DNA of 64,000 bases from Diospyros lotus. Its lineage: Eukaryota; Streptophyta; Magnoliopsida; Ericales; Ebenaceae. Position 1 is the first letter of the stretch. The number at the start of each line of letters is the position of its first letter. Location of the stretch: contig NC_068349.1 of assembly GCF_014633365.1 (NCBI RefSeq), positions 24,442,753 through 24,506,752 of the forward strand, written 5' to 3'. Positions 1 to 11,070 of this stretch are shown piece after piece. The translations under genes and the position numbers were made by a program. A model generated the notes under the pieces. It had not been told where the DNA came from and made no database searches. It saw only the letters and a program-made list of their open reading frames with translations.

Positions 1-1503
1 TATGGTGTCGGTAGTGTGTACCTATTGGTGTCTACCATCTTCTGGATTTCGTAAGGTCCTTCGCACTTCGGGCTGGGTTTCCCTTCCTCTTCTATTACCT
101 TCCCCTGTGTCCAAAATTTCTATTTGGGTGACAAATTGTTCTACTCGGTCGAACAACTCAGTCACTGAATTTGGATCGGAGAAGGCTAAGGATCTTCTAA
201 GTGGGGCGTAGGTAGTTCCGTTTAGCAGGGCTAACACTGCCAATCCGATTGGGAGATCCCTTACTTCCTGTGTCGCAACTCTAAACCGCTCGATGTATTG
301 CTTTAGGGATTCGTCCAACTTCTGTTGTAAACTCATTAGATATATTGCACTCTTCTTCTTTGGGAGATAGACGGAGAATGCATTTAGAAATTCTTTCTTC
401 AACTGTTCGAATGATCGTATATGTCCTGTCACTAATTCAGTGAACCACTGTTGAGCTTGTCCTACTAGGGAGAGTGGGAAAGCCCTGCACCTAGTGACCT
501 CATTCCATCCATGTAACACGGCTACTGCGACAAAATGTTGTAAGTGTTTTTCGGGGTCCTCCCTTCCTGAGTATACCGAGAGTGGTGGTAGTTCAAACCC
601 TGGTTGCACTGGTCGCCTCTAGAGTTCCTCAGATAGAGGGAATCCTTTCGAGGGAGTTACCTTTGGTATCATTATTACCTGCTTCTGTTCTAGCACCTCT
701 TCTATGAGGCGTTTAATGTCAGACACGCTGAGTGTTTCCTGCTTCTTTTTATTTTGGCAAATAGATGGGTCTTGGGGCACTCCCGAGTAGGTGTTTTCTA
801 CTGTCTCTCTATACTTGGGAGCTTTTCTCACCCTCCTGCAATTTTTCCTTCTCGAGTCCGTTACTTCCGAAACTTTACTATTCAGCTCTGGAGTTCTGAT
901 TCTTGTCCCCTGCCGAGGGGTTCTTGAAGGGTTGTCCTGGAATCTCCGATGTTCTACCCTTGTATTGATTTGTCCTATGAGGGGAATATGAATGTCCGGC
1001 CCTAGTTCACGTAACAAAGCAGTGACCTCCTGTAGTCTTCTCATATTCTCCTCATTGTTCACCCTGAGCTCATTATTCTGCTGCTTTAGCTCCTCAAAGT
1101 TCTTCCGCAATAGTTCATAATCTGAGAGTAAGACTATGGGTGGAGTTATTCTTGAAGTTCCCACGAGGTTTCTATTTGGAATTGAAGACTGTCCAAATGA
1201 GTGTTGTTCCTGGTTAGCGGGCGCTGCATGTGGGACTTGTTCCCCTCGCCCTGTCGCGTATCCGTCTACGTGTGCTTCTTCTTACTCCAAACGCTCAATG
1301 CCCCCCAGTCCGGCGGTATGGTTGCATCCGAGCACAGGAAAGTTCCCGGAATGCACTTCATTGTTAGGGTGATTTACTAAAAATTCTGGTACTGTAGAGT
1401 TCGCCTGGTGGGAGCTTTTCGTGGATCCCGTCCTGGTATGAGCGCTCCTTCGGGGGGGGTCAGGCGGGCTCGCCCGACTGGCTGATCTTGTCCCTCTCAG
1501 CAT
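1..1503 (-). pseudogene. gag: Tat-1 gag, broken by stop codons
   Basis: Gag would form the virus-like particle in the cytoplasm. One frame runs from an ATG at 1503 down to base 1, interrupted by stops near 1282, 610 and 22. The middle part (1164-619) has a heptad-like, charged N-terminal stretch that looks coiled coil. The next part (609-22) carries the retrotransposon gag fold, recognisable from SGREDPEKHLQHF, CRAFPLSLVGQAQQWF and LKKEFLNAF. The three open segments are in the same frame, so simple nonsense mutations rather than frameshifts separate them. The stop at about 616 is TAG. No zinc knuckle is visible because the frame leaves the window first. The start is the first in-frame ATG after the primer site and is only moderately certain. 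Confidence 0.75.
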
Positions 1504-1533
1504 TTTGTGTTGAAATTGGCTTTTTGTTGCACT

Positions 1534-1553
1534 TTCCCACAGACGGTGCCAAA
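1534..1553 (-). promoter_or_regulatory. Primer-binding-like site of Tat-1
   Basis: On the minus strand this reads TTTGGCACCGTCTGTGGGAA. It lies one base inside the LTR terminus (TG at 1555 on the plus strand), where minus-strand DNA synthesis is primed by a host tRNA. The motif type is usual for Tat-clade elements. I do not assign the tRNA. A related word occurs at 32840-32860. Confidence 0.7.
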
Positions 1554-1671
1554 TTGTTGTTGCCAAAATACAACAATTAAAATTTTGTGATGTGGGGTCC
1601 ACTCGAACTCGGTGTCGGGTGAAGTTAGGTTGCCGTAAGAGATGTTGCTTCAAGGGAGGTTGCCATTAGGA

Positions 1672-2177
1672 TGCTCGCCGCAAGGATTTGCCGCTAGTTC
1701 TCGCCATTAGCTTTCGCCACTAGCTCTCGTCACTAGCTTTCGCCACGAGGTCTCGCCACAAGGTTCGCCACAAACTTTGCCACAAGCTTTGCCGCTAGCT
1801 TCACCACAAGCTTCGCCGCTAGCTTCGCCATAAGCTTTGCCGCTAGCTTCGCCACGAGGTTCGCCACAAGCTTCGTCACGAGGTTCGCCACAAGCTTCGC
1901 CACAAGCTTTGCCACAAGGTCTTGCTACTAGCTTTGCCACAAGGTCTTACCGCTAGCTTTGCCACTAGCTTCGCCATAAGGTCTTGCCACTAGTTTTGCC
2001 ACAAGGTCTTGCCACTAGCTTTGCCACTAGTTTCGCCACAAGGTCTTGCCACTAGCTTTGCCACAAGGCTTCGCCGCTAGCTTCGCCACAAGCTTTGCCG
2101 CTAGTTTCGCCACGAGGTTCGCCACTAGCTTCACCACAAGCTTTGCCACAAGCTTCACCGTTAGGTTCGCCACAAGG
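1672..2177 (-). repeat. 12-bp degenerate tandem array in the Tat-1 LTR
   Basis: About forty head-to-tail variants of a 12-base word, on the plus strand close to TTCGCCACAAGG or TTTGCCGCTAGC. They lie downstream of the TATA box at 2361-2370, so they should be in the transcribed R-U5 region. Long open frames here (Lys-Leu-Val-Ala repeats on the minus strand) are by-products of a period divisible by three. Confidence 0.9.
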
Positions 2178-2360
2178 ATTCAGCCCTGTTAATGCTGAGA
2201 AAATAGGTTAGAAGGCTCATGGGAATCTTCCCCGCGAAGGCCCTCCGATGCCAAAGTCAGTCCCAAATCCCGATGAATCTTCACGAAAAAATAGTCAAAG
2301 TGTATTCAAAGTGATCAGATTTACCGAAGTTGGAGGTCCCCATTAATGTCCTGTAGCTAG

Positions 2361-2370
2361 GTATTTATAA
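2361..2370 (-). promoter_or_regulatory. TATA box of the Tat-1 LTR
   Basis: On the minus strand TTATAAATAC lies between the GC-rich block and the tandem array. Transcription would start about 25-35 bases further left, near 2330, and proceed through the array to gag. This is inferred from motif and position only. Confidence 0.55.
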
Positions 2371-2464
2371 GGCACGATTTCCAAGGGTGGTTGGTGTTGA
2401 CAAGTGGCGTTTGCTAAATGGGGGCGACTTCAACGAAGGGGGATTAAATTTTGCGAAAAAGAAG

Positions 2465-2770
2465 TGGCCGCAAGGCTTGAACCTTGCGGCCCAGCCAAGT
2501 GGCCGCAAGGCAGCCACCAAATGGCCGCAAGGTGGAGCCTTGCGGCCAGCCAAAGTGGGGCCGCAAGGCTCAAGCCTTGCGGCCAACCCCTGAGGGGGCC
2601 GCGGCCCTCGCGGCATGCAACCGCGAGGCTACCGCTCGCGAGGCCAGCCGCAAGTCTGGCCTCGCGGTTAGCCTTGCGGCTAGCCCTTGTGCAAGGCCAG
2701 CCTCGCGGCTAGCTCATGCCGTGAGGCTGGCGGTAATTTTGCCGCAAGGCTGGCGGCAATTTGCCGCCAG
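2465..2770. repeat. GC-rich block of GCCGCAAGG words in direct and inverted copies
   Basis: About ten copies of GCCGCAAGG and its complement CCTTGCGGC alternate, so neighbouring pairs can fold into strong hairpins (for example around 2467-2492). The block lies in U3 of the Tat-1 LTR, in otherwise AT-rich DNA. Its core differs by one base from the core GCCACAAGG of the array at 1672-2177. Confidence 0.85.
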
Positions 2771-3000
2771 CTTTTTCTTTTTTACTTTTCATTTTTTATT
2801 CTTATTTCTTTTTATTTTTTCTATGGCACAACACATGTAATCAATCTAATTGATTCATTCACAATTATGTTAATTAATTGTCGCATCTATTTCAATCTTA
2901 ATGAAATGCTTTTAATAAATTAAAAATTTGTATAATTTTGGAAAAACAAAATTGTTTTAATTGTGTTGGGTTTGGACTCCATCAATTAGTCTAACTAACA

Positions 3001-3416
3001 AGGCTCAATAGGCCTTAGATCAACCAATGCATGTCAAACATACACTAGCAGCCCAATAATTAACAAATAACCCAATTAACGGCCCTAGCCCATTTTTAAT
3101 CATAGCCCATAAGTGTCATACACTTATGGTTTGGATAAAAATAAAAAAAAATAGCCAAACAATTTGGCCAGGCCCCACCTATGGGAACAGAATGCACTAG
3201 GCCACCGAAGGGTCAGCCCGGGTGCTTCACGTGTACCCCGGGGAAGGGTCAAACCGAACCTCGAGGGAGCGGGGGGGGGGGGGTGGTCGGGAGGCTGTTG
3301 GGCAGCCCAAAAAGCCAACTGGGCGCAGCTGAGCCGTGCCTGGCGCGTTGGCCGCTGGAGGGCAAGCAGGCTGCACGCGGGCCACTGGGTCACGCCTGCC
3401 CGCGCGCAGGTTGCGT
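3001..3416 (-). other. Probable leader fragment of a minus-strand Copia element
   Basis: No gene is seen here. It is AT-rich to about 3160, then GC-rich with a poly-G run near 3271-3282. Family D starts at 3417 next to TGCGT (3412-3416), and on the far side at 17933-17937 the DNA resumes with TGCGC. This piece and 17933-18311 were therefore probably contiguous before D inserted. The right-hand piece adjoins a tRNA-iMet primer site at 18312-18324. Confidence 0.5.
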
Positions 3417-4631
3417 TGTAATACACCATGTTATTGATATAAAGAAAATAAGAATGGAAGTGTAAAAAATTCCAAAAATGCCCTTGAGAAGGTGTTGGAT
3501 CCTTGAGATTGAGGGTGCCATATGAGAGGGGTATTTTGGTAATTTGGAAAGTGAAATCCAATAAAAAGGGTATTTTGGTAAATTGAAAATAATTCCTATG
3601 TGGAATTAGGTGAGTAGGTGAATTAAATCCCAATTTTGTATTTATGTGGAGATAAGGGATTAATAAAATCACAAAGGGTATTTTGGAATTTTGGAATTTA
3701 ATTCCATAAAGGAAATAGGGAAAATGGATATTGAATTATTTGAGGAGAAATGATTAATTTTCCCTACATGAAGAATAAATGAGAAAATGCCACATGGGTG
3801 GATGAGATGAGATCTTGAGAGCCAAGTATGGGTTTAAAGGGTGACACTTGGCAAAGTCTTGATCAAGTATAAATGATGATTAAATTAAATGCAAAAGGAA
3901 ATGATAATTGGTCTTTCAAGCATTTAATGAGAGGTATTATGGTGTTGGATTAAAAGAAAATCCAAAAAGAAATTAAATTAGTCACCCCTTTAATGTTGGA
4001 AAATATGGGATTTGTTTAAAGGGGAAAGGAAATGAATTATGTCATTCTTGATGTGTGAAAATGGTCTCCATTTATTAAATGTTGAGAAATTAATAAATTC
4101 AATGGATGGGATTAATCCTTGAGTGGGATTTGTGATCCAATGGTGATTATTTATTCTTGGATCATGGCATGGATGGCCAATGTAAACATTTATGTATTTG
4201 TGGGAAGGCACATATCAATATATGTGGGTGTGCATATGTGCAAATATTTTGGAAGAAATGAGAGATTAAAATAATTTAAAAAGGAAATTATAAATGTCTC
4301 TCAAAGCATTTATGAAGGCCATCATGATGTTGGGGAAAAAGATAAATGGAAATTAGTCACTCATTTATGAGTGAAAATGGGAGGATTTATTTAAATGAGA
4401 AATAAATAGAAATCTCCAAGTGATCCAAGGGTTAGGATCAAGTCTTGAAAAGGGTGAAATATATCCAATGGCTTGGATTAAGTCTTGAAAATGACATATA
4501 ATTGTCTCATTAAAGTAAATGAGAAAGAAAAAGAAATGTCCAAGTGATCCAATGGTTATGCTTAAATCTTGAAAAGGCAAAATAATCCAATGGATGAGAT
4601 TAATCAAGATGAAAAGCATGGATTGTGTTTC

Positions 4632-5895
4632 TGATAGAGCGCATATTTTCATATTATTTAGCCCTCATATTTAGTCTTTTTGCACGTTAGTTGTATCATT
4701 TTATTCATCTTGATTTTGTTTTATTTTATTTTATAGGAATTGGGCTTCACACTATTTTATCTTATTTTGGACAGATTAGGGTTTCCTAGGTCATGAGGAA
4801 TTTTGATGGCAAGAAGGGAAACAAGGAGATTGGAAACAAAGAAGCAAAAGTGTGCTCACAGATTTGACCTTCTGTGCTTCTTTCAAGTTTTTGTCCAAGT
4901 TACAATACCATAACGTGAATGATGTCTTCAGAGATATTGTAGAGGACTTCTTGGGATTTCTGGAATGGTATGGTTTGTCCAAATCCAAGTTCGTTTGGGC
5001 CTCCAAACATCACTTCAAAGTCGGGACCAGAAAGTTGGGTCAAATTAGGAAAGCTGCACAGATGCTAAATCTTTAAAAGGCCATAACTTGGGCGTCCGAT
5101 ATCCAAATCAAGTGATTTAAAATCCAAAATTAATCTAATCTTCCTGATCTAAAATTTTGATGAAGGGTCCAAAGCCCATAACGCACTTTATCCTATTCGA
5201 AATCGGCTGTGAAGTTGCGGTAACCTAGGGTTTCCTCCCTAAGCTCTATTTAAGCACATTAAGTGGCCGATTTTGGGGGTGACCGATTTTTGGAGAATTA
5301 TCACGATTTCAACCAAGAAGATGGAAGGCTAATTCTCTTGTGATTCTCTACATTCTCGTACCTCTTGCCCGGTTTGAGTCTCGGTCATATTGTTGAATCC
5401 GATTTGGAACTCGATTTTCATGTTTTAATTGATGATTTTGTTTCTTTTCCTTCTCTAAGTTTATGTATGTTTCTTTTATGAAATTGTGTGAATGCATGCA
5501 TGATCTTTGGATGGTTTTAATTGATGTACTCGGTTGAGGCTTTGATTAGAAAGAAACGGTATATTTGTATGAGCGATTGCTCGATTGGATTTAATCTTTT
5601 ACGGTTGTAGAAGAGTTTTTCAAATCAAAAGAAAATCAAACCAAAATAGATTGTTTTCATAAATGAGACAAGGATTACCGTGGTAAGGAGGTAGGGTTTG
5701 TAGCGGGTTACGTTTTACTTCATCGTTGTTTCATTCTTGAACGTTTATATTTCGGTTTTCATCACAACCCCCCTCGTTTAATCTTGTTTTAACAGATCCA
5801 TTTGAGGTTCATTGGGAGATGACTTTGGGTTGCACCCTTATTGCAAATCTGAATCATTATTCATCTAATCTATCGGTGTTCGACAGCACCGATCA
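4632..5895 (+). repeat. 5' LTR of Athila-A
   Basis: Starts TGATAGAGCGCATATTTTC and ends CACCGATCA, five bases before the primer site. It matches 14977-16242 throughout. A TATA-like TCTATTTAAGC lies near 5246-5256. A 74-codon frame at 4852-5076 occurs in both LTRs, but only because the LTRs are copies of one another. Confidence 0.9.
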
Positions 5896-5900
5896 GATTT

Positions 5901-5918
5901 TGGCGCCGTTGCCGAGGA
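5901..5918 (+). promoter_or_regulatory. Primer-binding site of Athila-A (tRNA-Asp type)
   Basis: TGGCGCCGTTGCCGAGGA is complementary to the 3' end of plant tRNA-Asp except for one base (A where the other two Athila copies have G). It sits five bases after the LTR end. The 420-base leader from here to the gag ATG is T-rich and holds no other feature I can name. Confidence 0.85.
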
Positions 5919-6340
5919 ACCGTCAAACTGTTCTGCCATAACAAGATTTGTTTTCTGTCTTTCTTTTTCTTTTTAGTTCTCTTTCATTCTTTGTTGCTTT
6001 ATTTTGTTGCTTCTTCGTATCTTGCTCTTTGGTTTCTCTTTTCTTTTATTTCCTTGTTGATTCTTTGTGTTTTTCTTTTTGGTTTGCTTGTTTTCTGTTT
6101 TTTTTCCATCAACAGCACTGTTCATTGCTGACTACTATCTTGGAATGCCTTGATTTTTGGTGTCCAAAGGAATGGGGGTGTGGGGAGAAATAGTCACTTC
6201 TATGCAGTGAGGAGGGCATTTTTTTGGCCAAATTCCAACGTTTAGACCACTTTTGGGGCCATTTTGTGTTTTCTTGGTGTGTTTATGTGATTTTTCCTTG
6301 TGTGTTTTGTTTTGTTTTTGTTCTTGTTGATACTTAATGC

Positions 6341-9097
6341 ATGACCAGATCATCTAAGGGTGACCTAATTGATTTAGATCCAGAAATTGATAGAACCCTT
6401 AGGCGACAGGCAAGAGAACTTAGATCCCAAGATAGGGCAGTGACTAATAGTGTCTTTCCCATTATTTCTGATACTGTGTTTGAGTTCCAACCTAACCTGA
6501 TCAATATGGCCGCCAATGAAAACAATGGCAATGAGAATAGGAATAATGGGAATAATGCTAACAGAACTATTAGAGAATTGGCTGCCCCTGATGTGCATTA
6601 TCAACCCTTGTGTATTCAGTATCCCCAATTGGAGGAAAACTTTGAACTGAAATCTGGATTGATACATTTGCTTCCTAAGTTTCATGGTCTTGCAGGTGAA
6701 GATCCACACAAGCATTTGAAGGAGTTTCATGTTGTATGCTCCACCATGAGGCCGCAAGGGGTTGATGAAGAACAAATAAAACTAAGGGCATTCCCTTTCT
6801 CTCTTGATGGAGCTGCCAAAGACTGGTTGTATTACTTGCCACCTGCTGCCATTACCAATTGGGATGGCCTGGGGAGAATATTTCTGGAGAAGTTCTTCCC
6901 TACTTCCAGAACAACAGCCATCTGGAAGGACATTTGTGGCATCCGACAGATAGATGGAGAAAGCTTGCATGAGTATTGGGAGAGATTCAAGAAGCTGTGT
7001 GCTAGTTGCCCTCATCATCAGATAACTGACCAGCTCCTCATTCAATATTTTTATGAAGGTTTGCTCCCCATGGACAGGTACTTAGTGGATGCTGCATCTG
7101 GAGGAGCCTCAGTGGAAAAGACACCAGCTGCAGCCCGGGACTTAATTTCAAAGATGGCTCAAAATGCACAACAATTTGGTACTAGGTTGAACACTCCCAT
7201 GAAGCCTGTCAATGAGGTTGGTTTTGCTGCACCTATGGACCAAAGGAGAATAGAAAATAGGCTGGAGGAACTAACTTCAATGGTTTGCCAGTTAGCCCTT
7301 GATCGAAATCAACCCCAACAGGTATGTGGCATTTGTTCATTATCTTCACATGTAACTGATCAGTGCCCACAATTGCAGGATAACACAGAATCATGCAATG
7401 GAATCTTCCCTGGTAGACCATTCCAGCAGCACAATCAACCTTTCCAACAGCAGCCACAACATAAGTATGATCCATACTCAGTCACATATAATCCTGGATG
7501 GAGTGATCACCCAAATTTCAGATATGGAGGGTCTTCAAACCAGTCATTCCAGCAGCATCCATACCAGAATCACAACTTGCAGCAACAACAATTTCAGCAG
7601 CCACAAAGAGTAAATCATCCTCAAGGTCCAAGTTCCAGCAACCATGCCCCACCAAGGCCCAAGTCAGAACCTAGCTTGGATGATCTTGTTAAGCAACTAG
7701 CAGCCAATACACTCCAATTCCAGCAAAAAACAGAAACCACAATTCAAAATTTGGAGACACAAATTGGGCAGTTAGCAACAAACATCAATGAGTTAAGGAG
7801 TCAAGGTTCGGGGCAGCTTCCTTCACAACCAGTTGCCAATCCGAGGGGTAATGTTAGTGCCATCATGCTTCGAAGTGGGAAAGAAGTGATCATCTCAACC
7901 CTTCCACCATCATCAAACATGAAGCAGCATGTAGAGGGTAGCAATGAGCAGCAGCCCTCCTCAATCCAAGAAGCCAAGCATCCCAACTCCAGCTATCAAG
8001 AACAAGGAGAGTCTTCCAACAACCAGCCCCTGCCATTCCCACATCGAGCAACACAAAACAAGAAAAGAGCAGGGGCCGAATTAGATAAAGAGATTCTGGA
8101 GACATTCCAGAAAGTGGAAGTCAATATACCCCTCCTTGAAGCCATCAGACAGATCCCCAAGTATGCAAAATTTCTCAAAGATTTGTGTACTCATAAGAGG
8201 AAGCTTAAGGGGAATGAGAAGGTCAACCTTGGGAGGAATGTTTCAGCTCTCATACAACCTGCCATGCCAAGGAAGTGCAAAGATCCAGGGACGTTTTCCA
8301 TTCCTTGTATTATAGGAGACATGCAATTTAGTAATGCTTTGCTAGATTTAGGTGCATCCATTAATGTCATGCCTAACTCTATCTATGCTTCATTGCAGTG
8401 TGGTCCTTTGAAGCCAACAGGAGTGGTTGTCCAGCTAGCCAACCGCAGCACAGCCTACCCATCTGGAGTCTTGGAGGATGTCTTGGTTAAGGTTAAGGAT
8501 TGTATCTTCCCTGTTGATTTTTATGTTTTAAATATGGAAGATGACAATTTGCATGAGCACGCACCTCTTATATTAGGTAGGCCATTTTTGAAAACTGCAA
8601 AGACTATCATCAATGTGCATGAGGGTACACTTTCCATGGAATTTGCTGGTAGCACCATTCATTTTAACATACTTGATGCCATGAAATGTCCCCCTGAAGA
8701 TCATTCCACTTTGCAAGTTAACTTGATTCAATTGTTGGTTGATGAAGCATGCACTAAGTCTTGTGATTTGATTGATGCATTCCCCACTATTCATGACCTT
8801 CCAGATTCCTTCATCTGTCCTGATTGTAGTAATGAGAGTGATCCATGTGATGCATGTTCTGAGATTGCTGCATTTCTAGATAATCATGATTTTGATATTC
8901 AAACTGAGCATGCACAATCTGATTCTTATACTTCTCATGGGGAGGATAGTGTTTCTGCTAACCATGTTGATGTTGGAAATGTATGCCCTAAAGACACGTT
9001 TTGTTTAATTTATGGTAATGATGTTTCTTTTATTCAGTTTATGGCACATATATTATTTGCATTTAATTGTTGGAAAGGTGTCCATGCTATTAAGTAA
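6341..9097 (+). CDS. gag-pro: Athila-A gag-protease, open 918 codons with a foreign 3' tail
   Basis: The ATG at 6341 opens with MTRSS, the same start seen in Athila-B and Athila-C, which supports it. Residues about 105-260 are the gag domain (FSLDGAAKDWLYYLPP, FLEKFFP). A CX2CX4HX4C zinc knuckle lies at about 328-341 (CGICSLSSHVTDQC). A glutamine-rich linker follows. The aspartic protease is at about 600-790 with active-site text LLDLGASINVMP near 666 and LILGRPFLKT near 745. Gag would build the particle and bind RNA; the protease would process it. The frame stays open, but from about 8966 onward the DNA no longer matches Athila-B, so roughly the last 40 residues come from the filler. The protein could be made but has no linked polymerase. 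Confidence 0.85.
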   Translation: MTRSSKGDLIDLDPEIDRTLRRQARELRSQDRAVTNSVFPIISDTVFEFQPNLINMAANENNGNENRNNGNNANRTIRELAAPDVHYQPLCIQYPQLEENFELKSGLIHLLPKFHGLAGEDPHKHLKEFHVVCSTMRPQGVDEEQIKLRAFPFSLDGAAKDWLYYLPPAAITNWDGLGRIFLEKFFPTSRTTAIWKDICGIRQIDGESLHEYWERFKKLCASCPHHQITDQLLIQYFYEGLLPMDRYLVDAASGGASVEKTPAAARDLISKMAQNAQQFGTRLNTPMKPVNEVGFAAPMDQRRIENRLEELTSMVCQLALDRNQPQQVCGICSLSSHVTDQCPQLQDNTESCNGIFPGRPFQQHNQPFQQQPQHKYDPYSVTYNPGWSDHPNFRYGGSSNQSFQQHPYQNHNLQQQQFQQPQRVNHPQGPSSSNHAPPRPKSEPSLDDLVKQLAANTLQFQQKTETTIQNLETQIGQLATNINELRSQGSGQLPSQPVANPRGNVSAIMLRSGKEVIISTLPPSSNMKQHVEGSNEQQPSSIQEAKHPNSSYQEQGESSNNQPLPFPHRATQNKKRAGAELDKEILETFQKVEVNIPLLEAIRQIPKYAKFLKDLCTHKRKLKGNEKVNLGRNVSALIQPAMPRKCKDPGTFSIPCIIGDMQFSNALLDLGASINVMPNSIYASLQCGPLKPTGVVVQLANRSTAYPSGVLEDVLVKVKDCIFPVDFYVLNMEDDNLHEHAPLILGRPFLKTAKTIINVHEGTLSMEFAGSTIHFNILDAMKCPPEDHSTLQVNLIQLLVDEACTKSCDLIDAFPTIHDLPDSFICPDCSNESDPCDACSEIAAFLDNHDFDIQTEHAQSDSYTSHGEDSVSANHVDVGNVCPKDTFCLIYGNDVSFIQFMAHILFAFNCWKGVHAIK

Positions 9098-9563
9098 GTG
9101 ATTCATGTGATGGGTCGTTCTTCACAGTTAGGCATGAATCATGGGTACTTAATAAGCAAGAAAATATTACTCTTGATCTTTTGATAGAACTGGGCATTCT
9201 ATCATGATAAGATCATTGTGCAATAGATCCTAATGGAGGATGGCTTGCCTTAGCCAGTAAACAGTCCATTTACTCTAATTGTACAAGCGCATTTGGAATG
9301 CGTAGAGTGGACCTGTGATAGAAGCTAATGACAAAGTACTAATTATCATGGAGCTAGTCTATCACTGCTACTACGTGGACGAGTACTCTAATACTTGAGT
9401 ATTAGTTGGTGGTCTAGTGAACCTAGAGCTATATTCTTAGATTCATTGTAGGTGAGGTCTATCAAAGATCAATATCCTTTTGAGTTGGGAGTATGGTTTC
9501 TAATTAGCTAAGACAGACTAATACAAGATAGTTTCTGTGATTCACTCCCTTGTGATTCATCCT
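8966..9563. other. Filler replacing the Athila-A reverse transcriptase
   Basis: Comparison with Athila-B shows Athila text up to about 8965 and again from about 9564 (RNase H end). The roughly 600 bases between are unrelated AT-rich DNA with no recognisable gene. In Athila-B this interval holds the whole reverse transcriptase start. The filler resembles LTR-like noncoding DNA, but I cannot name its source and it has no TG/CA ends or target duplication that I can find. Deletion with filler insertion is the likeliest origin. The 5' junction is placed to within about 20 bases. Confidence 0.6.
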
Positions 9564-11070
9564 CTTGAAGAAACCTGATGCCAAACCTCATTTGATAAGG
9601 TGGATGCTCTTGCTCCAAGAATTTGACATTGATATCAAGGATAAAAGTGGAGTAGAGAACTTGGTAGCCGATCACCTCAGTCGCATTCCTTCTTCAGATT
9701 CCACAGTCATGAACTCCCAACCCATCAGAGATGATTTTCCAGATGAGTTACTCTACCACATTCATGGTGCTGAGCCTTGGTATGCTGATTTGGTAAACTA
9801 TTTAGTTGCTTCCGAATTACCTGCATATCTTAAGAAAGAACAATTAAATAAATTTAAGAGCGAAGCTAAGTACTATGTATGGGATGATCCATATTTGTGG
9901 CGCTTGTGTAGTGACCAAGTCCTTAGGAGGTGTGTCCCTGATCATGAATTTGCATTTGTCCTACATTTCTGTCACACTCTTGCATGTGGTGGTCATTTTG
10001 GTCCGCAACGTACTGCTAGAAAGGTCTTAGATGCTGGGTTATATTGGCCATCCCTTTTCAGAGATGCATATGGATTCTGTAAGAACTGTACACGTTGCCA
10101 ACACACAGGTTCAATTTCACGCAAAAATGAAATGCCTCAGAAACCTTTATTATTTTGTGAGATATTTGATGTATGGGGCATTGATTTCTTGGGTCCTTTT
10201 CCTGTCTCTTTTGGTTTTGTGTACATTCTTTTGGCTGTGGATTATGTTTCAAAATGGGTGGAAGCTAAAGCCACCCGGACTGATGATTCTTCTGTGGTTG
10301 CAGATTTTGTTAGATCTCATATTTTCTGCAGGTTTGGCATTCCCAGGGCCATCATCAGTGATCAAGGATCCCACTTCTGCAACAGAAAGATGCAATCCAT
10401 GCTCCGAAAGTATGGAGTTTTACATAAAGTGGCGACGCCCTACCATCCATAGACCAATGGGTAGGCTGAGGTTTCAAACAGAGAGATCAAGCACATTCTA
10501 GAGAAGACAGTCCAGCCCAACAGGAAAGACTAGAGCCAAAGGTTGGAAAATGCACTTTGGGCCTACCGCACGGCCTACAAGACCCCGATCGGCATGTCCC
10601 CATATCGACTGGTCATTGGAAAAGCATGTCATCTGCCGGTAGAGATCGAGCATAAGGCCTATTGGGCGGTGAAGCAATGCAACATGGACATGAAAGAAGC
10701 TGGTTCCCAGTGGAAGCTTCAATTGCAAGAACTTGAGGAATTGAGGTTAGAGGCATATGAGAACTTCAGGATCTACAAGGAAAAGGCCAAAGCTGCACAC
10801 GACAAATTGATTGCCAAGAAGGAGTTCAACGTTGGCAATAAAGTCCTCCTCTACAATTCACGCCTAAAGTTGATGCCTGGTAAGTTGCGTTCTAGATGGG
10901 TCGGTCCTTTCGTGGTTACTCATGTTTTTCCCTATGGCGCAGTTGAGATCATGGACGGGTCGACTACGACGAAATTCACAGTGAACGGGCAGCGGCTTAA
11001 GCCATTCTATGAGATCTTTCAGGAGCATACTGTGGAGGAGCTACATCTCCTCAACGCCACCTACAATTGA
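9564..11070 (+). pseudogene. pol: Athila-A RNase H end plus integrase, three amber stops
   Basis: The integrase would insert the cDNA into chromosomes. The text starts inside the RNase H C-terminus ([15 protein letters not shown], then VADHLSR). It then shows the HHCC zinc-binding region (CHTLACGGHFG ... FCKNCTRCQ), the core with acidic residues in WGIDFLGPFP and ISDQGSHF, and a C-terminal domain ending at 11070 ([15 protein letters not shown]). In-frame TAG codons occur at 10450-10452, again five codons later, and near 10531-10533. By comparison with Athila-B they replace Gln, Gln and Trp codons, each a single transition. Frame is otherwise kept, so the decay is by point mutation. Confidence 0.85.

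Larger units (their letters stand above)
1..3000 (-). mobile_element. Tat-type Ty3/Gypsy element, 5' part (Tat-1)
   Basis: Read on the minus strand this shows an LTR (3000 to 1555), a primer-binding-like site (1553-1534) and a gag reading frame running off the window at base 1. The primer-site word CACCGTCTGTGGGAA and the gag type fit the Tat branch of non-chromodomain Gypsy elements. Protease, polymerase and the 3' LTR would lie outside the window, so neither a target duplication nor LTR identity can be checked. The element abuts DNA at 3001 that I assign to the leader of a minus-strand Copia element. Its right edge is inferred only from the TG/CA rule. Confidence 0.75.
1555..3000 (-). repeat. 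5' LTR of Tat-1
   Basis: On the minus strand the LTR begins TGTTAGTTAGACTAATTG at 3000 and ends GGCAACAACA at 1555, just before the primer site. From upstream to downstream it holds an AT-rich U3, a GC-rich block (2465-2770), a TATA box (2370-2361) and a long 12-bp tandem array (2177-1672) in the transcribed part. The right end rests on TG/CA only, because the second LTR is outside the window. Confidence 0.6.

Noticed and set aside
1707..1940. Open frames encoding Lys-Leu-Val-Ala and Gly-Glu-Ala repeats
   Set aside because: They arise from the 12-bp tandem array, whose period is divisible by three; there is no start context or domain.
4852..5076. 74-codon frame kept in both Athila-A LTRs (also 15199-15423)
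   Set aside because: LTRs are copies of each other at insertion, so conservation between them is no evidence for selection. An antisense frame overlaps it as well.
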